A program made the position numbers and the translations under genes. From Raphanus sativus (taxonomy: Eukaryota > Streptophyta > Magnoliopsida > Brassicales > Brassicaceae): a stretch of 64,000 bases of DNA. The DNA lies in contig NC_079514.1 in the NCBI RefSeq assembly GCF_000801105.2, positions 27,800,227-27,864,226 on the forward strand. Reading direction: 5' to 3'. Positions 1 through 11,627 of this stretch are shown here, one piece after another (the stretch's first letter is position 1; every line of letters begins with the position of its first letter). A model generated the notes under the pieces. It saw nothing but the letters and a program-made list of their open reading frames with translations, searched no databases and was not told the DNA's origin.

Positions 1-1201
1 TGAAGAAGCAAGTGGTGGATACACTGATGGGACCTCTAGGCAAAGTTGAAAAGGTAGAACTTCATGCCAAAAACTCCAACTCTATAGAGTATGTCCGAGC
101 TCTGGTATGGATCAGCCCGGAGGAACCGCTGCAGTTTCGGCGCACATCGAGGTTTAAATAAGGTCTGACTGTCCCTACTGAGCTGGAGTATGAAAAGCTG
201 ATAAAAGTCTGCTATGGATGCAAACGGTTAACTCACGATCAGACAAGATGCCCACTGCAACCTGCGGTAATTCAAGACGAAGGTAGAGACAGTCAGCTGA
301 AGAACAAAGAACCCCTCCTAAGGAAGAAAGTACTGGAGAAGGAGCTCACAGCTAAAGAAGTACTCAAACGACAGCCCTCAAAAGGATTAGTGATACGAAG
401 CGGTCTGTCTTCTGAAGGAAAAAAGGGGGAAAGGGCAAAGAATCAGACTCTATCCAAAGAAGACAAAAGAAAATGAAAGAGAGTTTTCTCAGCTCCCCAA
501 CTAATCTGGAAAGAGAAAGGTGACAGAGGCATCACAAAGAAAACAAGAAGTACTGAGGAATCCACTGCCAACCCAAAGAGTGTAGCTGACCGAAGCGCTA
601 ATAACAGTGTGAATGATGATTACGGTGGCAAGGATAAGTCAGAGGATACAATGGAGACGATCTCAGTTTTCAACAGGCTTGGAAGCTTGGAAAAGACCAG
701 AGGAGCAGAGGGAAGTAGAGACTGTATTCTGCAGAAATATCCTGATGGGGATCCTCGGTCGAAACTTAGCAGTGGTTTTAGAGGAGCAAAGCAGGATGGT
801 CAGTCCAGTAAAGGAAGCAGAAGCCCCCTTCTGTTTTTGAAAGACTTGGAGGTCATCCGATGATATCTCTCAGAGAGGAGCCTACTGCAGAAGGCTCACA
901 TAGCATAAAGAGGCGTAGGCAGGGAAGTAGTGATGAGAGAAAACCAAAAAGGGCTAGAAAGGGATCAAATGAGAAATCAGGACGATCCCCATTAGTGTTC
1001 CTACGCCTAGGAGGACCATCAGCAGAAGAGGAGAACCTTATGGTACCACATTCTGCTCAAGTAGCAGCGGTCACACCGTTACATTCTGCCCGAGTGGCAG
1101 CAACTGTCCCAGTTCATTCTGTCCAACAGATAGCATTGACAAGTGGATCAAAAAGGAAAGAAGGATTGATGGATAATTCCAACCCTTTGAGATCGATATG
1201 A
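1..1201 (+). pseudogene. LINE ORF1 (DUF4283/zf-CCHC type nucleic-acid-binding protein), broken
   Basis: Reads in frame 3 from the left edge. A zinc knuckle C-X2-C-X4-H-X4-C lies at 210-251 (CYGCKRLTHDQTRC), preceded by residues typical of the plant LINE ORF1 N-terminal RNA-binding region. The tail is highly basic and Ser/Lys-rich. In-frame stops occur at 159-161 (TAA) and 474-476 (TGA), and a frameshift near 840-862 moves the reading to another frame that continues to the TGA at 1199-1201. ORF1 proteins of this type bind LINE RNA in the RNP. The ORF1 stop overlaps the ORF2 start as ATGA (1198-1201). Confidence 0.8.
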
Positions 1202-4200
1202 GGATACTGAGTTGGAACTGTCAGGGGCTGGGGAATGCCCCTACAGTTCGACATCTACAGGGTATACATGGTCAGTATAACCCTAAGATATTATTCCTTA
1301 GTGAAACCAAGAGTAACCGGAAATACATGGAATTGATGGTGGAGAAGTTAGGATTCCATGATTTGATTTCAGTTGATGCACGTGGGAAGAGTGGTGGGCT
1401 TGCAGTAATGTGGAAGAATTCATGTGATGTGGAGGTATTGCAAGCAAATAGCAGAATAATCGATATGAAGGTGGAGTGGCAGGGGCACAAGTTATTTCTG
1501 ACTTGTGTCTACGGGGACCCGGTAAGGAGCAAGAGAAGTGAGGTCTGGGAGAGGATTGAAAGGATTGGGGCAGAGAGAAAGGGAGCATGGATGCTAACTG
1601 GCGATTTCAATGAGATGCTGGATCAATCCGAGAAGAAAGGAGGAGCAGAAAGACTAGAGAAGGAGGGCCTTGAATTCAGACAATTGCTTCTTAATTGGGG
1701 GCTTTGGGATATTATGTATAAGGGAGATCCACTGTCTTGGGCGGGTAGAAGAGCTAATGGATTAGTACAATGTAAACTGGATCGTTCCTTAGCTAATCAA
1801 GAATGGATGAATGTTTTCCCCTCTTCTACTACTTTCTATTTGCAGAGAGTCTGTTCTGATCATAGTCCAATCCTAACGTCTATGGATGGGTATCAATCGA
1901 GACCGAGACCTATTTTCAAGTATGATCATAGATGTGTGCAGAGGGAGGGATTTGTTGAAACAGTGGAACGGAGTTGGAAGCTTCAGGGGAATGGTCAAGC
2001 ATCCATAATGGGCAGAATTGCAGAATGCAGAAAGGCAATCTCAGTGTGGAAACGGAAGGCAAAACCCAACTCGGCGATAAGAATACAAGAGTTACATTAC
2101 CGGATTGATGAAGCTTCCCGACAAGAGAAGCTCCAACAGGCGGAACTGGACCTCCTCAAGAAAGAATTGAGTGAGGAATATCAAAATGAAGAGGTGTTCT
2201 GGTTGCTAAAGAGTAGACTGACCTGGTTGCGAGCTGGAGACCGCAATACAAAGTTATTTCACGCTGTCACGAAAAACAGAAGAGCACAAAACATAATTAA
2301 GAGCTTGTTGGATGATGAGGGGAAAGAATGGTATGCTGATAGCGATCTGGGAAAGGTAGCAGAGCAGTACTTCAGAACACTCTTTTCTTCGGAGGATATT
2401 GGAGTCAAGTTAGAGGAGTGGAAGGACATACCTCCGATGCCGTCTTCCTTGCAAAACGAGCAACTGATGAAACCAGTCACAAGAGAAGAAGTGAGGAAGG
2501 CGGTTTTCAATATCAATCCCAACAAGTGTCCTGGTCCAGGCGGGATGAATGGGCATTTCTTTCAGCAATTTTGGGAAACAAGTGAAGTGGAGTTAACTGA
2601 TATGGTGCAGCGGTTCTTCAGCTCAGGGATTGTGGAGGAAGGGCTCAACAACACCAATTTTTGCTTGATCCCAAAAACTTTAAATGCCAAGCGAATGAGT
2701 GAGTACCGCCCCATCAGCCTGTGCAATGTAGCATACAAGATAATATCGAAGCTCATGGCATCGAGATTAAAGAAGGTTCTACCGTCAATAATCTCGGAGA
2801 CACAAGCAGCTTTTATGGAAGGTAGACTCATATCGGACAACATTCTCGTAGCACACGAGCTTCTTCACGCATTAAACTCGGATAACAAATGCTCCACTGA
2901 GTATATTGCCATCAAGACGGACATCTCCAAAGCTTACGAGTCGAGTGGCCGTTCCTAGATAAAGCGATGAAGATCATAGGGTTCTCTGATGCATGGAGAG
3001 GTCTGATAATGAGCTGCATCTCGTCAGTACAATATCAGGTGCTCATAAATGGAATGTCGTATGGGAAGATTAACCCCACACGGAGACCCGTTATCTCCCT
3101 ATATGTTTGTCATATGCACAGAGATTCTCGTACAGATGCTGAAGCGGGCAGAAAGAAGTAAGAAAATCTCAGGTCTTCGTGTGGCAAGAAGAGCTCCTCC
3201 AGTCTCCCACCTATTATTTGCTGATGATAGCATGCTATATTGTAAAGGATCAGATGAGGAGCTGAATCATGTTCTACAAATCCTTCACAACTATAGTGTA
3301 GCTTCGGGGCAGAGGATTAATTATCAGAAGTCCAGCATTTATTTTGGGAAAAAGATTCCAAGAAGTAGAAGAAAAGAGATCATGGAGAAACTAGGGATTG
3401 AGAATCTTGGTGGAGAAGGGATGTACTTGGGTCTGCCAGAGGCATTTGGAGGATCAAATGTTTTCATTCTAAGCTACTTGAAGGATAATTTGGAAAAAAG
3501 AGTCCAAGGATGGCAAACGAAGTTTCTCTCCCCCGAACGTAAAGAAGTATTTCTCAAAGCAGTTGCAATGGCGCTCCCCACTTATACGATGGCTTGTTTC
3601 CTCGTCTCAAAGACCATCTGTAAACAAATCATTGCTCTGATGGCGGACTTTTGGTGGAGGAACAGACAAGACTCTATAGGAATGCATTGGAAAAGTTGGG
3701 ATACTCTTTGCAAACCAAAGGTATGTGACGGATTAGGATTCAAGGACCTGGAGGCATTTAATCTTGCTATGCTGGGAAAGCAAATGTGGAGAATGCTAAC
3801 CCATAAGGAGTCTCTGATGACAAAAATCTTCAAAAGCCGATATTTCAGGAACTCAGACCCCCTATCTGCCCCATTAGGATCTAGACCGTCTTATGCTTGG
3901 AGAAGTATACATGCAGAACAGAGTCTGGTTCGACAGGGCGCGAGGGTGATCATTGGTAATGGCGCAGATACAAAAGTCTGGGGGAGAGATGGACTGGTAG
4001 AGAGCCTGCAAGCCTGATTACAGCGGCAAAAAGGGAAGCAAATGGCAGTAGAGAATGGATTTCAAAGGATATGAGGGTCAGTGAGTTGATATGCGGAAAT
4101 GGAAGAGAATGGAATCAAGATAAACTTGCTAGGCTGTTCACCGATGAAGTACGGAGCAGAATTAACGAGCTCACCCCAGCAGGTAAAAACAGTAAAGATA

Positions 4201-5321
4201 CTTATGCATGGGAGTACACAAAATCGGGGCATTTCACTGTTAAATCTGCCTACTGGGTACAAGTGAATGTGTTAGCAGTGGAGCAGGAGGCGCAGATGGT
4301 TTTGCAACCGAGTTTTGACGGCCTATACCAAAAGATCTGGAGCTCCAACACTAGCCCAAAGGTAAAACACTTCCTATGGAGATGTCTAAGTAACTCCCTC
4401 CCGGTGGCAGAGAATATGGCATACTGCCACTTAGCCAAGGACAAGACATGCGCTCGCTGTGGCGTGGGGGAGGAGAGTGTCAATCATTTATTTTTCCAGT
4501 GTACTTATGCTCGTCAACTGTGGGCTCTAGCGCATATACATATACCGCCTTCAGGTACATGGTCTGATTCTTTCTATGCTAACTTATATTGGGTCTTAAA
4601 TCATAAAAAAGTGTACCCTAGGGAGGAAGTAGATGAAGAATTAGTATCATGGTTGATGTGGAGAATTTGGAAGAACAGAAATGAGTTTATCTTCAGGGGG
4701 GTAGATTTCAATGCTCCTGCAACAATTATGAAGGTCTGGGATGATGTACAAGAATGGAAGAATAGAGCAGAGGTGAAAAATGAAGTGGTGAAAAAGCAAA
4801 CGATGGAAGGACCTGTGAAGAAATGGCTCCCGCCGGCCCCATCATGGATAAAATGCAACACGGATGGGTCCTAGATCAAGGACTCTGAAGTAGGTGGAGT
4901 AGGGTGGATGGCGAGGGATCAGAATGGTCATCTGTTGTGGGCGGGTGGAAAAAAGATTACTGCAGTAAGGTCTGCGATTGAAGTAGAAGCAGAAGCAATC
5001 CGATGGGCATCTCAGACTTTGGTTGGTTTTGGCTACAGCAGATTTATAATTGAAACAGACTCCTTGATGCTATATAAGATGATCATTGGGGAGGAGGAAA
5101 CTTGGCCAAAGCTACTGCCCATTATTCAGGAAATCAAAGCCTTACTGACAGGGAATCTAGAGGCTGGAGTGGGTTACTACCCTAGAAGTGGTAATAAGAC
5201 TGTAGATAGAATAGCGAGGGAGGCTACTACGTTTACGTCATTTGTCCCCAAGTTGTATTCTATTGTGCCTTTATGGTTGAAATCTTGTTTAGAGTTTGAT
5301 AAGCTTTCTGTAAGAAACTGA
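1198..5321 (+). pseudogene. LINE ORF2: endonuclease-reverse transcriptase-RNase H, broken
   Basis: Starts at ATG 1198 (MRILSWNCQGLGN, the EEP/APE endonuclease N-terminus), followed by the endonuclease motifs LTGDFNEM and CSDHSPI. The RT domain has YRPISLCN, then AFMEGRLISDNIL, and the catalytic FADD at 3217-3228. Next come zf-RVT (CARCGVGEESVNHLFFQC, about 4450-4503) and RNase H (CNTDGS, ETDSL; about 4850-5260). Breaks: frameshift near 2937-2945 inside the RT palm (reading ends at 2956-2958), a second shift with a small deletion near 3080-3090, stop/frame change at 4015-4070, and TAG at 4872-4874 just after the RNase H Asp. No functional enzyme can be made. Confidence 0.92.
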
Positions 5322-5382
5322 AGTTTGGTTAATGAAAAGTAGTTGTTGAGTTAAAAAAAAAGAATATAAAAGTGAAAGTCTC

Positions 5383-5390
5383 GTCTTTCT
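5383..5390. repeat. 8-bp target-site duplication, left copy (hAT)
   Basis: GTCTTTCT immediately left of the hAT terminus; an identical copy is at 10614-10621. An 8-bp duplication is diagnostic of the hAT superfamily. Confidence 0.95.
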
Positions 5391-5403
5391 TAGGAATGTC
5401 AAA

Positions 5404-5560
5404 TGGACCTGTGGACCGCGGGCCGAGCCCAAAAAGACCTGAGGCGGGGCGGGTTTGGGCCGAAGAATTGATAACCCGCGACGTTGCGGGCTTGGCGGTT
5501 TAGGGACTGTGCGGGATGGGCTTTGTGCGGGCCGGGCCTAGAGAATCCGCGGGTTAACCT
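5404..5560. repeat. hAT left subterminal GC-rich region
   Basis: Dense GCGGGCCG/GGCGGGTT-type words just inside the left TIR. The right side (about 10440-10600) has the same words in the other orientation. In hAT elements such clusters bind transposase; this is inference from position and composition. Confidence 0.6.
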
Positions 5561-5609
5561 AAAGAGACCGCAGTCTTCTCCTCTCATTTCCTCCGCCACC
5601 TGAAAAAAC

Positions 5610-5726
<117 letters not shown>

Positions 5727-5730
5727 CGCT

Positions 5731-5945
5731 ACTCGGCGCCACAAGAAAGAGAGGTCCGGCCATGGTTTCCTCATAGATGATGCTTCCAGTCTTCCATTCG
5801 CCTTCAATCTCCTCTGGTGAAGCTTCTTGGAGCCATAACAAGAAGTTTGTGAAGTATCTGTCAAAGAACTCCGCTTCCACCGTAAACCAAGATCCATCTC
5901 CGGCGAAGGCTTCTTCTGCGACAGTGACCCCATGCATGTCACAGG
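5731..5945 (+). other. Possible exon of a hAT-internal transcript (unidentified)
   Basis: This stretch has coding-like composition, is open on both strands, and ends in CAG|GTAATG, a good donor. The next acceptor-like site is at 6050-6057 (TTTTCAG followed by GTGG). The plus-strand frame reads through PVFHSPSISSGEASWSH; the minus strand is also open. I do not recognise either product. It could be a captured gene fragment or the first exon of the transcript that carries the downstream hairpin modules. Confidence 0.3.
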
Positions 5946-6312
5946 TAATGAAAGATCGTTTTTATCTATGTAGTTACTCGTTTCTTGTTCTTGGCGTTGA
6001 GATCATATTTTTTTTTCTTTTTGTAGTCTAACAGTTTTACTTGTTTGCACTTTTCAGGTGGTGACCGAGTACACGGATGGTGTCGATTAGGTTAGTTAAA
6101 GACCAGTGTCCTAATGTGTTCTGTTTTTGTTTTTGTTCTTGTTTTGTATTTGTCGCTGTGATGTCTGATGTCTCTGGTTATGTTCAGTATCTGATTAGTT
6201 GATATATGATTATCATTAGTGTTTTGTTTTATAGTATCTGGTTATGTTCAGTATCTGTGATCGCTTATCATTAGTGTTTTGTTTTTTGTAGGTGAAAAGA
6301 ATATATGATTGT

Positions 6313-6441
6313 AAACAAGTAGGCAGATGGTGGTGGCGGTTAAAGCTGCTGTAGGCTCAAAACGATATAGAAGGTGTTCACTTGATGTATGTTTTGGTCG
6401 TACACCAGCTTGATCCCCCACCACCACCTGCCTCCTTGTTT
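6313..6441 (+). ncRNA. Long imperfect hairpin 1 (MIRNA-like) inside hAT
   Basis: The 5' arm (AAACAAGTAGGCAGATGGTG and onward, from 6313) pairs over about 50 nt with the 3' arm ending CACCTGCCTCCTTGTTT (6441). The apical part, GGCTCAAAACGATATA to CTTGATGTATGTTTT, also pairs. The length of about 129 nt and near-continuous pairing fit a plant MIRNA-type precursor, or an inverted duplication. Its sister hairpin lies at 6858-6981. I could not match the stem to a named miRNA. Confidence 0.55.
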
Positions 6442-6857
6442 AGTGAAGAATAAATTAAAACCGTTACACCGAGCTGCAAAGATTGAAAGGTGTTACCAAT
6501 CTGAAACTTTAAGCTTCTTGAGGGATATAATTGGTTGATGCTTATTTGATGTCATTTGTTTTGTAGGTGAACAAGGAAGGAGAACACATACATCCACCAG
6601 ATATTGTAAGCTGCTTTGCGAATGTCTTTTGTTAAACTTACATTGAATATATCTGATATTAATTTTTTTTTCTTTGTTATATGTCTCCCGGGGATGGAGT
6701 GATGGTGAACAAGGAAGGAGACTGGTTCATCTTCTGCTCCTCTTGATTGAAAAGTATGAAACTCTTCTTTTATAAGTTTAATATATGCTTGAATTTTAAA
6801 AAATTTAATAGCAAATCTCTTATATGCCTAACGCCTTTTCTTAATGTAGGTGGAGAA

Positions 6858-6981
6858 GGAAGCAGATGGTAATCACTGTGAAAGCAGGGGTAGGCTCAAA
6901 ACGATATAAGCATGTTATGAAGCTGACTTGATGTATGTTTTGAGCGCACCCCTGCTTGTCCAGTGATTACCAGCTGCCTCC
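6858..6981 (+). ncRNA. Long imperfect hairpin 2 (MIRNA-like) inside hAT
   Basis: The 5' arm GCAGATGGTAATCACTGTGA plus AAGCAGGGG pairs with the 3' arm CCCCTGCTTGTCCAGTGATT plus ACC. The loop-proximal scaffold (GTAGGCTCAAAACGATATA and CTTGATGTATGTTTT) and the base (GCAGATGG, CTGCCTCCT) match hairpin 1, but the middle roughly 20 bp of stem is different on both arms and still complementary. That pattern is typical of paralogous small-RNA precursors with different mature products. Confidence 0.55.
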
Positions 6982-7441
6982 TACTGTGTTTTATTTGTCG
7001 AGCTGATGGAGTGAACAAGGAAGGAGAAGACAAGTACATACAGCAGCTGCTCCAGTATAGCCGCTTTAAGGACCTCAGGGTAGTAAGCTCTTAGTCTCTA
7101 AAACGTGTACGTGTGATCACTGCATTTGTTGGGTTTGCTTAGGTGATAGGATCAGTGTCTTGTTGAGCATAGATAGGTAGAACACACTCTTGATAGAAAA
7201 CGATTAGTTTTGGTGCTTGCATAGGTTTGCATAGGTTTGCCGTGATCACTGCATTTGTTTGTCAAAATAAATAAAATGTTATCAAAATTTAAAAAACCCT
7301 AATAGGCTAAGTTTTAATTATATTATAATTAATTTAAAAATTTCCAAAATATTAAAAACCCTAATAGGCTAATAGTCCCACGTTCACACGACTTCACCTC
7401 AAAAAAAAAACCTAACACAAAACTTCAGAGAGACCGAGACC

Positions 7442-10091
7442 ATGGGATCAAGTAGCGATTCTGAAGAGCAGTTGACGATGCATACCGAGTATTCTCCACC
7501 ACAAACACTGGACATTGTGAGTGAAGCTACCTTAGCTGCTCTTGCTGCGGCTGAAGAGGCTGAAGAGAACGTGGAACACAGGATTGAAGGTGGTGCAAGA
7601 AAAAGAAAGCTCATCAGCCTTGCTGATGAAAGTGATGACTCTGATGTTGAAATCACTCCACCATCCCAAACCAGCAATCCTCGCAGAAAGAGCAGTTTTG
7701 GAACAGCCACGGGGAAACCCATGTTGCAGTCCACAATAGATGGTGGCATAGGCTCGTCCTCACAGGCGTGTAGAAAGAAGAAGCCTGTACCTGTGAAATC
7801 AGTGATTCGGGGAGGGAGAAGGAAGCCATTGACTCAGTCGCAAAAGGGCAAGGCCAAGGCTACCACTCCGCAAAAGAAGAAGGCATCGTCTTCTCGGTCG
7901 TAGAAGAAGAAGGTCGAGGAGATACCAGACTTTGATGACTCATTGGAGGAAGAGGAGTTGGATGAAGAAGAGGAGTTGAATGAAGAAGAAATCGAAATGG
8001 ACAATAGGCAAAGATCAGATGTGTGGCCTGATTTCACGGTGGTCCACAAACCGAATGGGACGATGAAAGTTGTATGCAATCATTGCAGGAATGAGTATGC
8101 TTGGCATTCCCACTCGCATGGAACCAGTGGGCTGAGAAGGTATCGTTTTAGATGTAAGGTGTATCAAAGGAAAAATAGAAATCAGCAGAAGATCAATTTC
8201 GAGGGGAAGTTACACTCTGGCAAGTATGATCATACCGTCTTTTGGCAGATGATAGCTAAGACCATAGTCCAGCATGATCTACCATACTCGTACGTAGAGT
8301 ATGAGAAAGTGCGAGAAACTTGGACGTATTTGAATCCTGATGTCCAGACGATTTGTCGAAACACGGCTAGATTAGATGTCTATCGACTATATGAAAGCGA
8401 GAGAGACGCATTGAGGAGAGATTTAGCTACACTTCCTGGTCGAGTATCATTGACATCTGACTTGTGGACCTCAGTAAAACGTGAAGGGTACATGTGTGCG
8501 ACAGCACATTACATTGATCGGAACTGGAAGTTGAACAGCAAGATCATCACGTTTTGTGCTCTTGCGCCACCACACACTGGTATGCATGTTGCTATGCAGC
8601 GTCTTGACTCGATGAAAGAGTGGGGAATTGAAAAAAAAAATTTCTCAGTCACATTGGATAATGCTACAAGTAATGACTCGATGCAAGATATTGTGAAGTC
8701 CCAACTAATGTTGACTGATGACTTGGTGTGTGGAAGAGAATTTTTCCATGTAAGATGTGCAGCTCACATACTTAACCTTATAGTGCAAGATGGGTTAAAG
8801 GTTATTAAAGGCGCTTTGCACAAAGTAAGAGAGAGTGTGAAGTATGTGTTATCATCTACATCGCGGGAGGTGTTGTTCGGAAAAGCAGTGGTTGCTGCGA
8901 ATGTAAAAGAAACTCGGGGGCTGATATTGGATGTCTCGAACAGATGGAACTCGACTTACTATATGCTGCAAATTGCAGTAAATTACCGTAAGGCATTTGA
9001 GAAGTTTGAGTCATTTGACAAGCGAGGTTTTACAATGGCGCCCACAGCTGAAGAATGGACAAGAGCAAGTAATATCTGCACTTTTTTGGGGCCGTTTGCT
9101 GTGATCACAAAGATGATGTCTGGCACTAATTACCCGACATCTAATTTGTATTTCTATCAAGTCTGGATGATCCATGATTGGCTCCGGAATAATGAGGAAA
9201 GCAATGATGAGGTTGTCAGATTCATGGTGCCACCAATGAAGGAGAAGTTTGACAAATATTGGGATGATGTCAGTGGTCTTTTTGCAATGGCAGCAGTCTT
9301 TGATCCGCGATTTAAGCTATCAATTGTTGAGCATTGTTTAGGGAAGCTTGACATGAGTACAAGAGATGTTAAGGTGAAGAACTTGCGTGAGAGACTCAGC
9401 ATTCTCTTTGACTCTTATGACAAAAAATCCAAGTTTAACTCCCCTTCTACGGAGCCACGTGAGACGGTTCCACCCAAAACATGTGAGCCAGTGTCCACAG
9501 AAATGTTTGAGAACTACACTGTGAGTGTTCCTTTACTTTTCTTAACTAGTATGTTTATTATTTTTCATAACTGCAGGTCTTAGATATTTTTTAAAAAACT
9601 TCTATAGGATTTTTTTGCATTTCGCAAAGTCGCGAGTGTGAAGACACATCTAGAAGCATATCTTGATGAACCACCTTTGGAAGTTTCCAATTTTAAGAGC
9701 TTGAATATTCTTGACTTCTGGAAAGATAATGCTCATCGCTATGGTGATTTGGCTGGTATGGCTTGTGATCTATTAAGTATTCCAATCACAACAGTTGCTT
9801 CTGAGTCTTCTTTCAGTATTGGATCAAGAGTGCTCAACAAATACAGGAGCCGTCTACTCCCAAAAAATGTGCAGGCTCTAATATGCACTAGAAATTGGAT
9901 CAGGGGATATGAATCATATCAAAATGGTAATTTATCTAGATTATCAAGCATTTTATTTGTTTTATGAATCAAAATGGCTTTTACTAACTTCAATATTAAT
10001 ACTTGCAGAAGAAGAAGTATTTGGTGAAGAAGATAAACCCCCATCAGTTGAATCAGCTGTTGGTGATGAAGTGGAAGTTGCAAAAGTGTAA
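7442..10091 (+). pseudogene. hAT transposase, three exons, one in-frame stop
   Basis: Join 7442-9520, 9608-9926, 10009-10091; introns of 87 and 82 bp with GT-AG ends, and the phases join exactly (ENYT|DFFAFRK; N|EEEVFGEE). One TAG at 7901-7903 interrupts exon 1; the frame is otherwise open for about 826 residues. Order: acidic/Ser-rich N-terminus with basic stretches, BED-type zinc finger (CNHC at about 8083-8094; the usual His after LRR is Tyr), RNase H-like core (LTSDLWTS, TLDNATSND, CAAHILNLIVQDGL) and the C-terminal hAT dimerisation domain (ASESSFS...NKYRSRLLP). Cuts and joins DNA at the TIRs. The stop implies it is inactive unless read through. Confidence 0.9.
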
Positions 10092-10439
10092 TTTGAGTTG
10101 CTGTTTATTTGAGTTGCTGTTTCTTTTCATTTGGTTTTTTCAGTTGCTGTTTTTTAATGACATTGTTTTAGTATTAGCAGTTTTGAATTGGTGTTTGGTT
10201 TTATTTTTATAAATTCAGAAAACAATAGCATTTGGTTTTTAATGAAATTATGAGTTATGTTTTGATTCAGAAAAAATAATTGTGTCTTAAACTCTTCACT
10301 CTTGATCATGTATAACAGGACATAACAAATTAACCAATGATTCTAAAGTGGACACGACATACATATCAGTATATCATCGCCAAGCTGAACTAATAACATG
10401 TTTTTTCCAAATTAACAGGATATGTCGCCAAGCTGGATG

Positions 10440-10600
10440 CAGATTGAAGTTATTCCGCGGGCCGGCCCGTTAGTACCAGGACTTTAGGCGGGACGGGATT
10501 GGGCCGAGGCTTTGGAGTACCGCAGCCCGCGCGGGACTGGACCGCAATGAACCGCAAATTGACGAGCCCGCTGCGGTCCGGGACGGGACGGGACGACCTG
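10440..10600. repeat. hAT right subterminal GC-rich region
   Basis: GGGACGGGACGGGACG, GCGGGCCGG and related words next to the right TIR, inverted relative to the left subterminal zone. Confidence 0.6.
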
Positions 10601-10613
10601 TTTGACATTCCTA

Positions 10614-10621
10614 GTCTTTCT
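10614..10621. repeat. 8-bp target-site duplication, right copy (hAT)
   Basis: GTCTTTCT, identical to 5383-5390. Confidence 0.95.
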
Positions 10622-11150
10622 CATCTACCATAGTTAATCTGAAGATTTTTTTTTTCTAAATCTGAAGAAATCTTATGAATCAAAATAACGCTATCTCATA
10701 TAGAAATCAAAATCGATCAAACGAAACAAAGAAGCTCACTTGAAGTATTAGCAGCTGCAACCCAGAATCAAAATCAGAAAAAAANNNNNNNNNNNNNNNN
10801 NNNNNNNNNNNNNNNNNNNNNNNNNNNNNNNNNNNNNNNNNNNNNNNNNNNNNNNNNNNNNNNNNNNNNNNNNNNNNNNNNNNNGATCTCTCTTTGAAAT
10901 TGTTTTTCAATAAGCTGAAAAGACAAAATAATGTCAAAATCATATACTTACTTTCTCTAAATGAAAAGAACGAATAGACACCCACAATATTGTTTCCAAT
11001 TTCGATTCATATCATGTTTTTTAGCTTCATGGAAAACAGAGCTTGGAGGAGAAGAACCAACGACACCTTGAATTGAGAAAAAAGCATATGAATATAATAA
11101 AACGATGTAGTTCTGTATACTTTGAAGGAAAAAAAATCAAACAGGTACCC
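10622..11150. other. AT-rich spacer containing a scaffold gap
   Basis: Contains the 100-base N run at 10785-10884. The remaining sequence is AT-rich with no convincing coding exon on either strand. A frame running across the Ns is meaningless. Confidence 0.8.
10785..10884. other. Assembly gap, exactly 100 N
   Basis: A round 100-N block is the conventional placeholder for a gap of unknown size, so distances across it are not real. Confidence 0.98.
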
Positions 11151-11285
11151 TTTTGTTTCGTGGGTATGCCCGTTTAGTTGACGGGCTTTACGGGCGGACC
11201 CTGTATAAACCTGTTATGATTTTACATATAAATAAACGGGTACGGGCTATGCCCGTTTAAACTTTACCCGTTTAAACATCCCTAG
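11150..11285. mobile_element. Truncated hAT-like terminus
   Basis: Repeated CCCGTTTA/AACGGG words in both orientations, ending ACCCGTTTAAACATCCCTAG at 11285. This resembles the subterminal and terminal sequence of plant hAT elements. No matching left end was found, so it is a relic or a truncated non-autonomous copy. Confidence 0.45.
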
Positions 11286-11299
11286 TCACGAACCATTGA

Positions 11300-11308
11300 C
11301 TCCAAAAC
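11300..11308. repeat. 9-bp target-site duplication, left copy (MULE)
   Basis: CTCCAAAAC; an identical copy lies at 27375-27383. Nine bp is the typical MULE duplication. Confidence 0.85.
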
Positions 11309-11627
11309 GGAGACTAACTCCATATACCCCTCCCACTTTTCAAAAAAATTCATTTATCCCCTTATTAAAATATTATTTAATATTTATTATTTTAAAATAG
11401 TAAATGTGGGTTCAGGGTGCGTAAAGACTCGAATGCCCTTAATGAAATCACTAAACTACCTTATCCAACCTAAGTTACCCAACCAACCCAATCCCAATCG
11501 GGTCAAACCCGGGTCCTCTTAGACATAATCCCTAAACGCTGCGTTTTGTTCTGTTTATCTTTTTTTTTTCTACGACACTTTCTCCCTTCTCTCTCGTGCG
11601 ACAAAAACGATCTCAAAAAGGGCGAGC

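Larger units (their letters stand above)
1..5362 (+). mobile_element. LINE (non-LTR retrotransposon), 5' end outside window
   Basis: Plus-strand L1-type plant LINE with an ORF1 (CCHC) followed by ORF2 (endonuclease, reverse transcriptase, zf-RVT, RNase H). The body runs in from the left edge, so the 5' end and target-site duplication cannot be checked. The 3' end is placed at the short A-rich tail about 5353-5362, some 40 bp after the ORF2 stop at 5319-5321. Both ORFs are broken by several stops and frameshifts, so the copy is dead. A hAT element lies 28 bp beyond the tail. Confidence 0.9.
6050..7080 (+). repeat. Array of six related modules inside hAT (AGGTGAACAAGGAAGGAGA-like)
   Basis: Related module starts occur near 6056, 6291, 6565, 6701, 6847 and 7011; several directly follow an intron-acceptor-like TTTTGTAG or TTCAG. 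The best shared core is GTGAACAAGGAAGGAG (three copies: about 6568, 6705, 7012). The second and fifth modules each contain a long hairpin. No protein is encoded. The layout looks like a repeated structural RNA unit rather than a coding gene. Confidence 0.6.

Noticed and set aside
5777..6031. 84-codon ORF as a gene
   Set aside because: Both strands are open and the ORF runs into an intron-like T-rich stretch; kept only as a possible exon.
10707..10985. Open frame across the N gap
   Set aside because: It includes 100 unknown bases; not a real reading frame.
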